Shown here: piece after piece, positions 35,310 to 47,383 of the stretch
Layout: the number at the start of each line of letters is the position of its first letter
How positions within the stretch are numbered: the stretch's first letter is position 1
Source of the DNA: Eremomyces bilateralis CBS 781.70
Taxonomy: Eukaryota > Ascomycota > Dothideomycetes > Eremomycetales > Eremomycetaceae
Assembly (NCBI RefSeq): GCF_010015585.1
Contig: NW_022985094.1
Span: 186,001-250,000 of the forward strand
Reading direction: 5' to 3'
Length of the DNA stretch: 64,000 nt
Notes under the pieces: generated by a model
What the model was told of the DNA's origin: nothing
The model's input: only the letters and a program-made list of their open reading frames with translations
The model's database searches: none
Program-made: the position numbers and the translations under genes

Positions 35310-37991
35310 TCACATCCCCGGATTCGGCCATGGACCACCTGGGAATGTGGCAAACGAATCCTGCATCGACCACATGGGGTCACCCGCAAATAACCCACCA
35401 TCTAATATCCCGTCGAGTCCCATACTTCCCAACATGCCTCCCATTGACATGTCGTTTAAATCTATCCCCGTAGGTAGATTGTTCCATTGGAAGGCCGGAT
35501 CCAGACTAGAAACGCCTGCCATTCCCGGTGGTGCAAACCAGTCACTATTCACCGGGGCTAACCCAGCGAGTGGACGTCCCTGCATGCCCACAGGATGAGT
35601 AGTTCCGGACATGGCGACTTCGCTTAGGAGTTGTAGACCGTGGGATGAAGGAGTCGGTTCGGATGGACCACTTCGTGATTGAGGGTGACCACGTGGATCT
35701 TCGCTACGTTTGAGGGAAATGAAGCGATCGTTCAGGCGCTGAATGACCAAGTAGAACTTCCCGTGAGGAATGCCTTGATTTCGATCATGAATTCCTTGGA
35801 AGAGCTGGAGTATGGAGAGAAGATAACTTTCGATCCGAAGTTCGCTTTTGTGGATGACCTGACTTATTTCTCCGGAACTTGTCGCTGCGACATAGAGTTT
35901 GATGAGGACGACGGTGGTATACACGATCCGAACCGCTGGAATGGTTAGCGGAATCATCCACCGTCGTTGCTGACTTACAAGAAATGACGGGTAATGTAAT
36001 GATTGTCTCAACATCTAGAGACAAGAAAATATCCAGTTCTTTCTGTGCCGCACGTTGGATTCGTTCCAAAGCATCCACATGATGAGGTCCAGCAATCGAG
36101 TAACCGCCCTTAAATGATTCCGGAACGTTGAGGGGGATTTTGAAATCATCCATGTCCGAGTTATGGAGGGCGATCTATACCGTCAGTATGGAACCATGGA
36201 ACCAGCGGAAAGTACATACTTCATGAATATAAAGGTCGATGATGGGTTCCAACACTTGTGAAGCCGCTGGACTGGTTAGTATGAGTGGTTGAGGTGGAAC
36301 ATTGACGTACTGGACTCTTCGGGTTTCGAAAGGATCTCGGCAAGATCCTTCTCAAAGTGTTTGATGCCGTAAGTCACCTTTGCGTCGGAGACGGACACGC
36401 TGGCAGAGGGATCATCCATGGAAAATTGAACCGCCACTTCCTCTGCAATATGAGCGAGTCTCACATGTCGAGTAATGATCTTGTCGGACGGTAAAGCATC
36501 CGAAGCCGTCTCCAGATACTCAATACTTTCCCGCATATATTCGTTGAAGCGTAAGAGCATCGGTCGGCGTAAGACCATAGTAGTACTGATACACATGAAG
36601 TAACAAGCCAACCATGATCTCCGTGATTCGGCCGATTCCGGAGGAGGCTTGAGTTTTCGAAACGGACTTCTGTCCCCGTACCATTTCTTGTCGAGCTGCT
36701 GAATTCTTCGTTTTCCGAGTCCGATGTCAATCGCCATGATAGCCGCCATGTGGATTTGTTGATAGAACAAATGTTGCTCGAAAACCGGTGGGATCCGATA
36801 CCAGAGGGAAGAAACGAGTAACGCTTGAACCAATTCCAAACTCTTCTCCCCTTGTTTCCACATCACCACCGCATATACATCCACCATTTCCACTCGAAGC
36901 GCCTCTTGAACTTCCACGGATACCTCCTCTCGATAGGATGTGCTATTGAGGATGGCAAGAAATAGGATGGGTTTGGTGTATCGGATATCGTCGGCTTTGG
37001 TTCCTGGTGGGAAAGCTACAGCAGGGAATCGAACCATATGTTCTTGACAGTACCTCTCGAAAATCCGGTTCGATAACTCTCGGCTAACGATTTTGTCGAT
37101 ACGTGAACGAATGGTGTCCTGGTCGAGAGTTTTACGAGTGGGTTGGTCTCCAAACACCGATTTGGCCATCTTGTAAACCAATTCCCCATTTGGCAATGTA
37201 GCTGTCTCCATCCGTAGCTCTTGATCAGGGGAGGTATACTAGACTCGTTAACAATGTCAAAAAGTGGGCGGATCACATACACTCTCGACGCGTCTACGTT
37301 TGTCTATGGTCGTTAGCCCGGTCACACATTGCGATCCCGACGATCCGTACGAACCTGTTCGAATATCCACGGATCTCCCTTCATTGTCCGAACCTGACCT
37401 GGAGTCTCCATCGCGCACATTCCCCGATTGCGCTTGAAGGGTGGCTGTCAAAGCATCGATCTTCCGTTCCAACTCCGCAACTCGGTTGTCCGCTTTTTTC
37501 TGTCGTTTTCGAGTCGGTGGGGTGACAATACATGTCCGACCTGCCTTCTTACATCTCAAGCAAGGTTCACCGGATCCAGGGTCGATCGCGCAACGAACTT
37601 TGAGTTGTCGACATGAATCTATGGTCGTTAGAAGCGCTCCATTCAACGGTATGCAATACTTACCACAAGCTCGTGGTCTCTTTTGATGTTCTCCAGGTGG
37701 TTGTGATGGACTATCGCCGCGTTAGATGTATGCGTTCAAATGAAATGAGACATACTCGGTGCCAATTCCTCCCACATGTACTCCTTCTGGTGACTCTGTC
37801 GATGAATCATCATGGTCTTCGTAGGGTGTTGGATTTAGCGGACCGGATCGTTGTCCTGGGCTTTGATTGGAACTTGGACCATGACTTTGGGATGTTGATC
37901 TTGAGGTTTGGGGTCGAGGTTGCGAGAAGTTGACGTCCTGCGCGTCGAGTGTATCATGCAATCTAGGATCGATAGGTCCGATATTTGCCAT
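35310..37991 (-). CDS. Zn2Cys6 transcription factor with coiled coil
   Basis: Fungal-type nuclear regulator in seven exons; approximate limits are 37738-37991, a small exon near 37650-37692, 37283-37618, 36311-37240, a small exon near 36215-36260, 35979-36170 and 35310-35935. The zinc cluster is Cys-x2-Cys-x6-Cys-x9-Cys-x2-Cys-x6-Cys (ACDSCRQLKVRC ... CLRCKKAGRTC), split by an intron after its first Cys. It is followed by a basic stretch TRKRQKKADN and a leucine-type coiled coil VAELERKIDALTATLQ for dimerisation. The long middle exon is the regulatory helical domain. The C-terminus is Met/Gly/Pro-rich. The start MANIGPIDPRLH at 37991 is preferred, but the frame stays open upstream to Met at 38051 across an in-frame Asp-His-Thr repeat. 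Targets unknown. Confidence 0.87.
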
Positions 37992-38999
37992 TTGGTGCAC
38001 GGTATGATCGGTATGATCGGTATGATCGGTATCAAGGATGAATACCTGCACAGTCTTCGGCTAGGTCGGTCTTGTTGTGTCCCGTTCACCGACACCAGCT
38101 CCACTCGGTATGAGAGTCGTGACTTGGGACCATGAGTTGCGAGAAGATCGTTGAAATGGAGTTGCCATGAAACCTGATGGATGATCAGTAATTAATCGAT
38201 ATAGGATTTAGGCCACGAAACGATAGCGAATCAATACGATTCAAGAGAGACGGCGCAATGAATTGGCCCGACTTGAGTTTACGTGTGGGTGGGAATAAGG
38301 AATGGCTGCAATTGGATCCTTTTCGTCATGAACTCGTACTCTATTCCATACATATTTACTTATGGGTCCAGGCATTGAATTTACCACCATTTACCAGGTT
38401 TTTCAGATGTTTGGACTCATACCTGCATGAAGCATTCCTCCAGCATCGAAGAATTCGAATCTGATTTTGCTTCAGAAGTAATACTCTCAGAGTTCATCAT
38501 GTGTGATTTGTATCATGTAACCCGTAGTGTGGTATTGGTATGCGGTACAGGCAGAGCTAATCAACGCTTCTACGGAAAGAATCCGGATATTGCTCCGGCT
38601 CATACATCACTCTCGTTGACCTAGCATCAAGTCGACATGGTCTGGGATCGTCCAGAAATGTACATAAATATGATATGAGAAAATTCGGCCCGTCCATCGA
38701 AGACTCGGGAGGAAAGTCGAGATCCCGCCCAAGAAAGCACGAAATTCATTCGATTGCGGGGCGGTCCAGAGAGATTTGGGAGACGCTCGCGACTCATTCT
38801 CTCGGATTTCTCTAGCCGTGTGGATGCGACCGCAAATCGCCTAACATGGCATTGGAAGGAAAGAATACTATGTGGGAGGGAAGATCCTGCACGACATTCG
38901 GCTGACTGGGTTTTGCTTCGTTGACAAGAGAAGTTGCCTTCATAGAGCAATTGGAAGACCGTACGCCGCGTCAATCGAGCGATATACCTGACATGATAT
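37992..38999. other. Intergenic, 1.0 kb
   Basis: Between the regulator start and the MOCS2A stop, both on the minus strand. Short open frames only, including one of 115 residues at 38627-38974 (minus) without family features. Confidence 0.4.
37996..38032. repeat. 9-base tandem repeat (GGTATGATC)
   Basis: Three and a half copies of GGTATGATC (last copy GGTATC). The period is three codons, and in the minus frame that leads into the Zn2Cys6 gene it reads Asp-Thr-(Asp-His-Thr)3. It lies just upstream of the preferred start, so it is either 5' leader or the extreme N-terminus. Confidence 0.8.
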
Positions 39000-39278
39000 C
39001 TATCCTGAGCTGACAGGAGGGATTATAGCGACTTCATCTCCAGCTTGAAAGATGGTCGGATCGTCATCTTCAAGGTCGAGATATTCCAAATTTCTGGTCA
39101 CAGCGGAGCTATCGAGAACTGAAGCTTTCATTCCTGGATACATCTGGTCTAATACATCGAACAGTTCTCGGGAATTGAGAGGCGCATCAAGGTATTCCTC
39201 GGACTTGTTGGTGAAACTGGTAGCCGAGGCGAAATAGAGGATCTTGAATTGACCGGAAGGTTTCGTTTGGGAAGTCAT
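39000..39278 (-). CDS. Molybdopterin synthase small subunit (MOCS2A / CnxG)
   Basis: ThiS/MoaD-fold sulfur carrier; with the large subunit it converts precursor Z to molybdopterin, needed for nitrate reductase and other molybdenum enzymes. The 92-94 residue size is right. It starts MTSQTKPSGQFKILYFASA, continues with LNSRELFDVLDQMYPGM and ends GDEVAIIPPVSSG. The C-terminal Gly is the one that carries the thiocarboxylate; the residue before it is Ser, where bacterial and animal proteins have Gly. I started at the second Met (39276-39278); the first, two residues earlier, is equally possible. No intron. It lies alone, with the COPA gene diverging 660 bases away. Confidence 0.92.
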   Translation of the reverse strand: MTSQTKPSGQFKILYFASATSFTNKSEEYLDAPLNSRELFDVLDQMYPGMKASVLDSSAVTRNLEYLDLEDDDPTIFQAGDEVAIIPPVSSG

Positions 39279-39284
39279 GTTCAC

Positions 39285-39943
39285 CTAAGAAAGTTGTCAG
39301 CTTATGAATCCATTGAATATCAAACTTAAGCAACAATATATGTCTGATCAGATACCGTCGTAGAAAATTGTCAACAGGGGAGTGATGATCACTCTTCAGG
39401 TAATACATGCTATTTTCTTTTGCTCATCAAGAGACATGGACAATCGTCCTAGATGGAAAGGAAGTGGAATCTTACCTCAAGATAAGCAATTACTTAGATT
39501 CTCACAGCAACCAGTTAGAAAACTATATCCTTCTCTAGAAAGTGATCCGACAGTCATGGACTTGGAGTCATCGAGAAAGAATACATATCAGGAATTTCTA
39601 CAGAATTGCCATGGAATTTTTAGTGATGGAAGAATTTGCGTAGTTTAGGTTTGTGGAAGGAAATTGAGCGAGAGATGGTGAGATTTCTTGGGCACGTGAC
39701 TTTAGGAATGCACCGCCACATATGTGGCTGATCGCTTACCCTCCGACGCTCTGGCCAATTTCCTGGGGATGAACTTGAGGACACGACAACGACCATTACT
39801 TTGACAAAGACATACTTGCTCCGATCAACTTGGACCTGAACTTGAGACATCTACCCAACATCCTGTCTCTTTCTTAACGACTACTTTGAGACCCTTGAAG
39901 GGAACAGCTCCCGATCGGTGGAGCTGTCCATCCAGCCTCCACC
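39285..39943. other. Divergent intergenic between MOCS2A and COPA
   Basis: Two short open frames (39382-39648 plus, 39620-39850 minus) have no recognisable family. A CACGTG-type site lies near 39694. No other feature supported. Confidence 0.4.
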
Positions 39944-42900
39944 ATGCAGTCCCCTAACATGCTAACGAAGGTATGGGAGCTTCCTTTAGTTAGGAATTGA
40001 TACTTACCTTTCCTAGTTTGAATCGAAGTCGTCGAGAGCCAAGGGAATCGCATTCCATCCGAAACGGTAAGCTCAATTCCTCCTTGAGAAGCCGTCAATA
40101 ACAGGATAGGCCATGGATTCTGGTTTCGCTACACTCGTCGACTATCCAGCTATGGGATTATCGGATGGGAACTCTAATCGATCGTTTCGAAGAGCATGAT
40201 GGTCCGGTTCGAGGGATTGACTTCCACAAAACCCAACCCCTCTTTGTTTCTGGAGGGGACGATTACCGTATCAAAGTATGGTCACATCAATCAAGACGTT
40301 GTCTCTTTACCTTGACGGGACATTTGGACTATGTTCGAACGGTGTTCTTCCATCATGAACTTCCATGGATCATTTCCAGCTCCGACGATCAAACCATAAA
40401 AATTTGGAACTGGCAAAACCGGTCACTCAGTATGTCTTCGACCAGGAATGGTACTAAAGGGTACTAACGGAATAGTTTGCACCATGACCGGACACAACCA
40501 CTACGCCATGTGTGCCCAGTTCCATCCCAAGGAGGATTTGGTGGTTTCCGCTTCTTTGGATCAGTCGGTGAGAGTTTGGGATATCTCGGGACTTCGAAAG
40601 AAACACTCCGCACCGACCACGATGACCTTCGAAGAACAGATCGCACGATCCAACCCGAACCAAGCCGATATGTTTGGAAATACCGATGCAGTGGTGAAGT
40701 TCGTTCTTGAGGGTCACGATCGAGGTGTCAATTGGGTGGCTTTTCACCCCACACTTCCTCTCATCGTTTCCGCAGGCGATGATCGATTGGTTAAACTCTG
40801 GAGGATGAGTGAGACCAAGGCATGGGAAGTTGACACCTGTCGAGGACACTTTCAGAACGTTTCGGCCTGTTCGTTCCACCCACATCAAGACCTCATCCTC
40901 TCCGTTGGTGAAGACAAGACCATTCGTGTTTGGGATCTCAACAAGCGTACGGCGGTTCAATCGTTCAAGAGGGAAAATGATCGGTTCTGGGTGATTGCCG
41001 CGCACCCGGAGATCAATCTTTTCGCCGCTGGCCATGACAACGGTGTGATGGTTTTCAAATTGGAGAGAGAGAGACCGGCTTCGGCTGTCTATCAAAATCA
41101 ACTCTTCTACATCACCAAAGAGAAGCATGTCCGGTCATATGATTTCTCCAAGAATATCGAATCTCCCTCCATGCTATCCTTGAAAAAGATTGGAAGTCCA
41201 TGGTTGCCACCAAGAACCCTTTCCTACAATCCGGCGGAGCGAGCCATTCTTGTCACATCGTCTGCTGATGGAGGATCATACGAATTGGTTGCACTTCCAC
41301 GGGATGCTACCGGAGCCATTGAACCGACCGATACCAAACGAGGTACTGGGAACTCTGCTGTCTTTGTGGCCCGAAATCGATTCGCAGTCTTCACAAAATC
41401 CAATCAGCAGATTGACATCAAAGACCTTGCCAATTCCACCACAAAAACGATCAAACCTCCTCCAGGAACGACCGATATCTATTTCGGTGGCACCGGATGT
41501 CTTCTCATGATCACCGCTACCTCTGTTGTTCTATACGACATTCAACAAAAGAAACAACTTGCGGAACTTCAAGTCAATGGAGTGAAATATGTGGTCTGGT
41601 CTAATGATGGACTTCATGCTGCACTCCTCAGCAAACACAATGTGACCATCGTTACGAAGTCATTGCAACAAATCAGCACTTTGCATGAGACGATTCGTAT
41701 CAAGAGCGCAACATGGGATGATGCTGGTGTTCTCCTTTACTCGACTTTGAACCACGTCAAATATACTCTCATGAATGGGTATGTTCAAACCCAATATTCA
41801 AGCCACATACTGACGTTTTAGGGACAACGGCATTGTTTGTACACTGGATCAGACGGTTTACCTCCAACGAGTCAAAGGAAGGAATCTGTACTGTCTTGAT
41901 CGATATGCGAAACCTCGAATCTTGGCCATCGACCCAACCGAGTACCGATTCAAGTTGGCCTTGGTCAAGAGAAATTACGACGAAATGTTGAACATCATCA
42001 AAACCTCGAGTCTGGTCGGCCAGAGCATCATTTCTTACCTTCAAAAGAAAGGATACCCGGAGATTGCATTGCAATTCGTGCAAGACCCACAAACTCGATT
42101 TGAGTTGGCACTTGAATGTGGCAATCTTGATGTCGCGGTCGAAATGGCCAAAGAACTGGATCGACCGAAACTTTGGACTCGTCTGAGTCTAGAAGCATTG
42201 GCACATGGCAATCATCCAGTGGTTGAGATGACTTACCAAAAGCTACGAAGTTTCGACAAGTTGTCTTTCTTGTATCTTGTGACTGGCGACAAAGATAAGC
42301 TTCGTCGAATGGCGAAGATTGCCGAACATCGAGGCGATACCAGTTCAAGATTTCAAAATTCTCTGTATCTGGGCGATGTACAGAATCGAGTCGAGTTGTT
42401 GAAGGAATTGGATCTATGTATGTTTTATGTTTTCAAGCCCGGTGCTTTGCTGACTTTTCAGATCCTCTTGCCTATCTTACGGCGAAATCGAATGGTCTCA
42501 GCGAGGAGTGCGAATCCATCCTTGAAGCCACCGGTATGACCGAGGATCAAATCAAACTTCCACCAATGGGCGAACCTACCTCCATACCGAAGCCGATCGT
42601 TCCAACGTTCACAAGTCCATGGCCTGCCAAGGTAACATCGACGTCCGCCTTCGAAACCGCTTTGCTTGGTCCAGGGGAGGAAGACGTTGTTGCAACCAAT
42701 AGCGAGGATCTTGAGGACGAGCCCGTGGAGCTGGAAGAAGGCGATGATGAAGATGCTGCAGGATGGGATATGGGTGAAGTTGATGTGGACACTTCTGAAG
42801 ATTTCATCAATGTCGAAAGTGCCGAGGCTGGTGCTGGTAGCAGTGAAGCCGACTTATGGACACGAAATTCTCCTGTTGCTGCCGATCATGCAGCGGGTGG

Positions 42901-43879
42901 TTCATTTGAGACGGCCATGCAATTGCTCAATCGACAAGTCGGTGCAGTGAACTTCTCACCCCTGGAAGATCGGTTCATGGAGATTTACCAAGCATCTCGA
43001 ACTCTGCTTCCCGCATCCGTTGGTTTGTCTCCTCTGGTCAATTATGTTCGGAGGACCGTCAATGAGACCGACTCGAGAAAACTCCTTCCCACCATCCCAA
43101 GAGATTTGGAGCATATCACCACGGTGGATCTTGTTGCAGGGAAGACTCAAATGCGGACGAACAAATTGGAGGATGGAGTCCGTACCTTCAAGGGTATCCT
43201 TCATGATGTGATGCTCAATGCTGTTGGAACACAATCGGAAGTTTCTGAGGTTAGTATCCCCACTTCGATCCCCTCTTTAATCCAACTGACAATCCAGGCC
43301 AAACAACTCATCCATACTGCCGCCCAATACACACTTGCCATGTCCATTGAACTCCAAAGGAGATCCTTGACTGGAACAAGCACCGATCTCTCCTCTTTCT
43401 CCGATGAAACGAAGAAGCGAGCTTTGGAGTTGTCGGCTTACTTTACTGTTCCCGAAATGGAACCTAATCATGTCACACTTGCCTTGTTTGCGGCAATGAA
43501 TTTGGCACACAAGAACAAGCAACTGTCTTCGGCCCTCAGTTTCGCCAATTCTGTCATTGAGAAAGGAACGAATGCTAAATTTAAGGAGAGCGTAAGTGTT
43601 TGCTTTGGTTTTTTGATCTGTACTTACACCCTACAGGCAAGGAAAATCAAGGCGATCTGCGAACGAAACCCCAATGACACCCTTGAAATCGAATTCGATC
43701 AATTTGCCGAATTCGATGTATGTGCTGCTTCATACACACCGATCTACAATGGGTCTCCAAGTGTTGCTTGTCCGTACGATGGGTCCAAATACCATCAAAA
43801 GTACAAGGGGACGGTATGTAAGGTTTGTGAGGTGGCCCAAATTGGTGCCCCAGCTAGTGGGTTGAGGTTAACGGTTTGA
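39944..43879 (+). CDS. COP1: Coatomer subunit alpha (COPI)
   Basis: Alpha-COP, part of the COPI coat for Golgi-to-ER transport; its N-terminal WD40 propeller recognises dilysine retrieval signals. Eight exons, 39944-39970, 40017-40066, 40110-40429, 40476-41778, 41822-42417, 42462-43249, 43298-43591 and 43637-43879, add to exactly 1207 codons (1206 residues), the family length. The propeller shows [34 protein letters not shown] and [15 protein letters not shown]. The helical solenoid follows ([20 protein letters not shown]), then an acidic linker near 42700, and the C-terminal domain ending [30 protein letters not shown], which binds epsilon-COP. The tiny first exon (MQSPNMLTK) and second exon were placed from splice sites and the family's AFHPKRPWIL block. 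Confidence 0.97.
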
Positions 43880-45037
43880 TTTCATGGTCCTGGACGGGAG
43901 ATCAATGATCATGTTATGAAGCATGTCAAGGCGCCGTATTATCAAATAGCGTTCTAATAGTTCAAACTCGACCATGTTTTCTCGAGCGATATTCATACAT
44001 GCAGGTGGAGGTTGAGTCTGATGAAACAGTATGATTAGAACCAGGTAAATTCGGGCGTGTATCAGAGTGAGGACCGCATCGTTGAGCAGCGTTTTCAAGG
44101 TCCCCGCTTATGATGCGTTGATAATAATATGGTACTCTGTGCTTGTACCGGATCTAAGACTGGAATAAACCCAACACTTAGCCATTCTAATTCTATTTAG
44201 ACCATCTTAGCTGTATGCAACGTGACGGAGCCGCAATCTCGCCAAACCCGCCAAACCCAATTCTTCGTCTTCATGTCTCGGATTGATATCCAATGCGGGC
44301 TTGCGGAGGGATTAGGCGGGGCTACACGTCTTCATCCCGTCTCCGAAGCGTGCTGTACCGCACAATAGGAGTCCCGAAAACTGCAGGGAATCATCCTTCC
44401 GAAAAACGGAATCGAAGCATTCACAGGCGGCCACATCATCTGCCACCAAGTTTCTGCAGAGTTGGTCCTCTTCTCGACCAATCTCAAGCACGCAAGCAAG
44501 GCGAACAAGGGCAAGCAAGCTGTTTAGGCCTTAATGCAGCTGTGAGTCGCATCTAGTGGACGTGGATGCTGGGCTGAATTTTAGCCACGTTGGCGCAGAT
44601 TTCTTCTTCAACATTTTGTAATTTCGAACCAGCCGAGTCCTTTAAATCATCTGGTTCTTTCTCCTTTCCCTCTGATTTTATTCATGTGTGGCTTTCTCTA
44701 ACCTTTTCACTACTACAACTTATTGAGAACGTTCTACGCCGATTGAAATAGCCCGGCACAACGTTGAAGACCCGTGGTTCATCGTCTTTCTCCTTATCGA
44801 TCTCACGATCCCGAACCAGGAACTCATTCGAACCTGACCTTCATACAAAAAATGACTTTGATTCTACAGACCATTGATTCACCTATACCTCGATTTTTAT
44901 GGTTGCGCAGTGCGCTTCGGTGTCGATAATTTATAACTGGATTGTTCGATCCTAGGATCACTGGTTCCGATTGAACTTGGAATGATCATTCGGGGCTTAC
45001 GGAATGAAATCTAGGAAAATTCGAGGATGATAGCAAT
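43880..45037. other. Intergenic, 1.16 kb
   Basis: COPA 3' region and promoter of the acidic orphan. Short open frames only; nothing else recognised. Confidence 0.4.
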
Positions 45038-46165
45038 ATGCGACACACTTCAAAAGCGAATTATCCCACAATGACGACCCATCGACCTTCGTCACCACCG
45101 ACCTCTCCGGACGACTCATTTCATTCAACCAAGACTCGTCCCGCCATGGCTCTGAACAAAAGGCAGGCTGGCATGTTCCAGTTCAGTCATTCGCCTCCTT
45201 CCGATGATCCAGGTTCTCTACCTAGACATGTATCTCTTTGGGGTTCTACACAAGGTCCGGGATCCACTCACCGTTCTCCATCACAAATGTCAATCAGTGG
45301 TTCGGAAGCTGAAGATGAGGATATCTCCGACTCAGATGAGGATAACTCTGAGGATGTCGAGGATATCTCCGACTCATATGTCTCCGACTCAGGTGAGGCA
45401 TTGGATGAAGACCTTATACATGAGGAACCTTTGACTATTCGAGATGCCATCCCTGAAATCGATGAGCACCTCTCCGATTCGTCAACTTCTTCACGGGATT
45501 TTCAACCATCGATCCATGTATTTGCGGATGGCAAACAACGATTCGCTACATTCACGGTTGAAGAAGTCCATACTGCCACCAATATTGCCGACGCCGAAGT
45601 TGTCCATCCCGATATCTCGGATGCTGAGACCGATCTCAATTCCAATCAAGATCGGAAGCGAAGAGAGAGCCGAGAGTTCTGTTCTAAGTTCTCTGGATTG
45701 CAGTGCCATGAAGAACATTCCGATGACAGCACCGACGGTGAAGACACGGAAATTCAACGTCGTCGACTTGAACGACAAAAACGCTGGAGTCAACGATCAT
45801 CTTATCAAAAGCGAACATACACCGAGAGTCTTGGTTCTTCAGGTAGTGATCGTGCCAGTTGTGAGATTGATCGAGATATGGTGGATGGACAAGGGATCAG
45901 TCGTAGCGAGAGAAGACTACGACGTCGTATTCGTGGACCAGGTGACACTAGTCGCTTTAGTCTCAATTCAGTCGATGAAGAAGTCTTCAACTTCTTTCAA
46001 CAAGGAGCTCTCCTTGCGGAGGAACCCGATGAATGGGATTTGAATACCGATTGCCCGTCAGGATATATGGGGGTAGAAAGAATAGCTGATTCGATGGATC
46101 GAGCATGGCAGGAGCTTCCATTCTGGCGGGTTGATCCGATGGTTATTGATGATCTGGAAACCTAA
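45038..46165 (+). CDS. Acidic, Ser/Asp/Glu-rich protein, unknown
   Basis: Intronless frame of 375 codons. I do not recognise a family. Residues about 90-160 are rich in Asp, Glu and Ser (repeats of DISDSDED and DISDSYVSDSG type). A central basic stretch (RRRLERQKRWSQR, then RRLRRRIRGPG) follows, and a more conserved-looking end holds FNFFQQGALLAEEPDEWDLN and WQELPFWRVDPMVID. The mix of acidic Ser clusters (casein-kinase-2-like sites) and Arg runs suggests a nuclear, mostly disordered protein; that is inference. The clean, long frame and the structured C-terminus argue that it is a real gene. Alternative starts exist at Met12 and Met37. Confidence 0.65.
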   Translation: MRHTSKANYPTMTTHRPSSPPTSPDDSFHSTKTRPAMALNKRQAGMFQFSHSPPSDDPGSLPRHVSLWGSTQGPGSTHRSPSQMSISGSEAEDEDISDSDEDNSEDVEDISDSYVSDSGEALDEDLIHEEPLTIRDAIPEIDEHLSDSSTSSRDFQPSIHVFADGKQRFATFTVEEVHTATNIADAEVVHPDISDAETDLNSNQDRKRRESREFCSKFSGLQCHEEHSDDSTDGEDTEIQRRRLERQKRWSQRSSYQKRTYTESLGSSGSDRASCEIDRDMVDGQGISRSERRLRRRIRGPGDTSRFSLNSVDEEVFNFFQQGALLAEEPDEWDLNTDCPSGYMGVERIADSMDRAWQELPFWRVDPMVIDDLET

Positions 46166-47249
46166 AGCTTTTATTTCCTTTGTTTCTTTCTTTTCGGCCG
46201 ACACGGCTCCGAGACACACCTTGACACAATTGGACTCTTGTTGGTCAACGTCGCGTCAATGTTCATCAGGCACGGTACAGGAGGCCTTAAAAGCAAATGA
46301 GGATGATGGAACGCCTGATATGATCATTTTGATGGATGAAGAGATTCATGAGGTATAAGACATGAACCATGAGATGCATGGATACAGCTTGGGGCATCAG
46401 CGACTTTCTCATATTACATTGTCGCTTTCTCGTTGTGGCTCATGGTTGATGAAGAGATATGGGGTATCAGTTTGGTTCATGGTTTATGATATGGCAGGTA
46501 ATGGGTTTCTCTTCCGGAAAGATACCCTAGACTTGGATGTCATCAAGGCAATCAGTGTTTTCTTCTAAAATATCATTCCGTATGGATTCGGATTCCGGCT
46601 GTATGAATCGGCATAGAGTTCTGATTTGGCACTCGATGTTCCGTCCGGCTATTCTAGTATCCATGTGCCTAACCGATGTTAATGATGGAGGATGATGATC
46701 TATTTTGGGATTTGGGGGCTGCTGACAGGAAATCGACATTGAATAACAGGGGTGTGGTGAGAGGCTGTGTTTTGTTGGACGTTGGTGTTGATTGGTTCAA
46801 TTCTTCAAACATCCCGTTTTCAACTTCTCGGCTTCTTCTCCGACCGAAACACCAACTTTCCTTGACTTTGGTCGAATCATACTCCCAATTTCGACAAGGA
46901 GGTGGATATGTCTAGATCGTTACCAACCATCCACAACCCAGGAATAGAATTAAACCTTGAGCAGATCGAACACGGCCCCAATCTCCCGGATCGAGATGTA
47001 TTGCTCCATGGCTGTACTTGCACTGCCTTTGTATGTTCTGGAATTTGATTAAAGTTTAAAGTTTAAGCGTAGAGAATAAGCTTAGTTTAGCGCTATGTTG
47101 GTCCCCATAGAGTGGCGCTGTCATACAACCGCCTGCTTGTTGCTATCTTAGCATCCAGCGTCGAACAGGGCATAAGCGCGAAGATGGCCTTGTACCTGAC
47201 GGTCCGCCTTAAGGTGAGTTTGGATGACATTTCGGACAAGACAGTAAGC
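46166..47249. other. Intergenic, 1.1 kb
   Basis: Between the acidic orphan and the cupin promoter. Short unrelated open frames; no repeat or RNA gene recognised. Confidence 0.4.
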
Positions 47250-47256
47250 TATATAA
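47250..47256 (+). promoter_or_regulatory. TATA box of the cupin gene
   Basis: TATATAA about 130 bases upstream of the ATG at 47384. Spacing leaves room for a start site and a leader of about 90-100 bases, as is common in strongly or inducibly expressed fungal genes. Judged by position only. Confidence 0.55.
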
Positions 47257-47383
47257 GAGTGCTGTCTCCGCCTCTAGATGATTTGAATTCATTATCACCA
47301 GCCAGTCCTACCGACCAGATACTAGATATTCTCCAGTCTTCTCTCACTTATCTACTCTTACTCATCTACAATCAGTCAACACT

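Noticed and set aside
40454-41128. 224-residue minus-strand frame
   Set aside because: Antisense shadow of the alpha-COP propeller, whose sense frame is conserved and complete.
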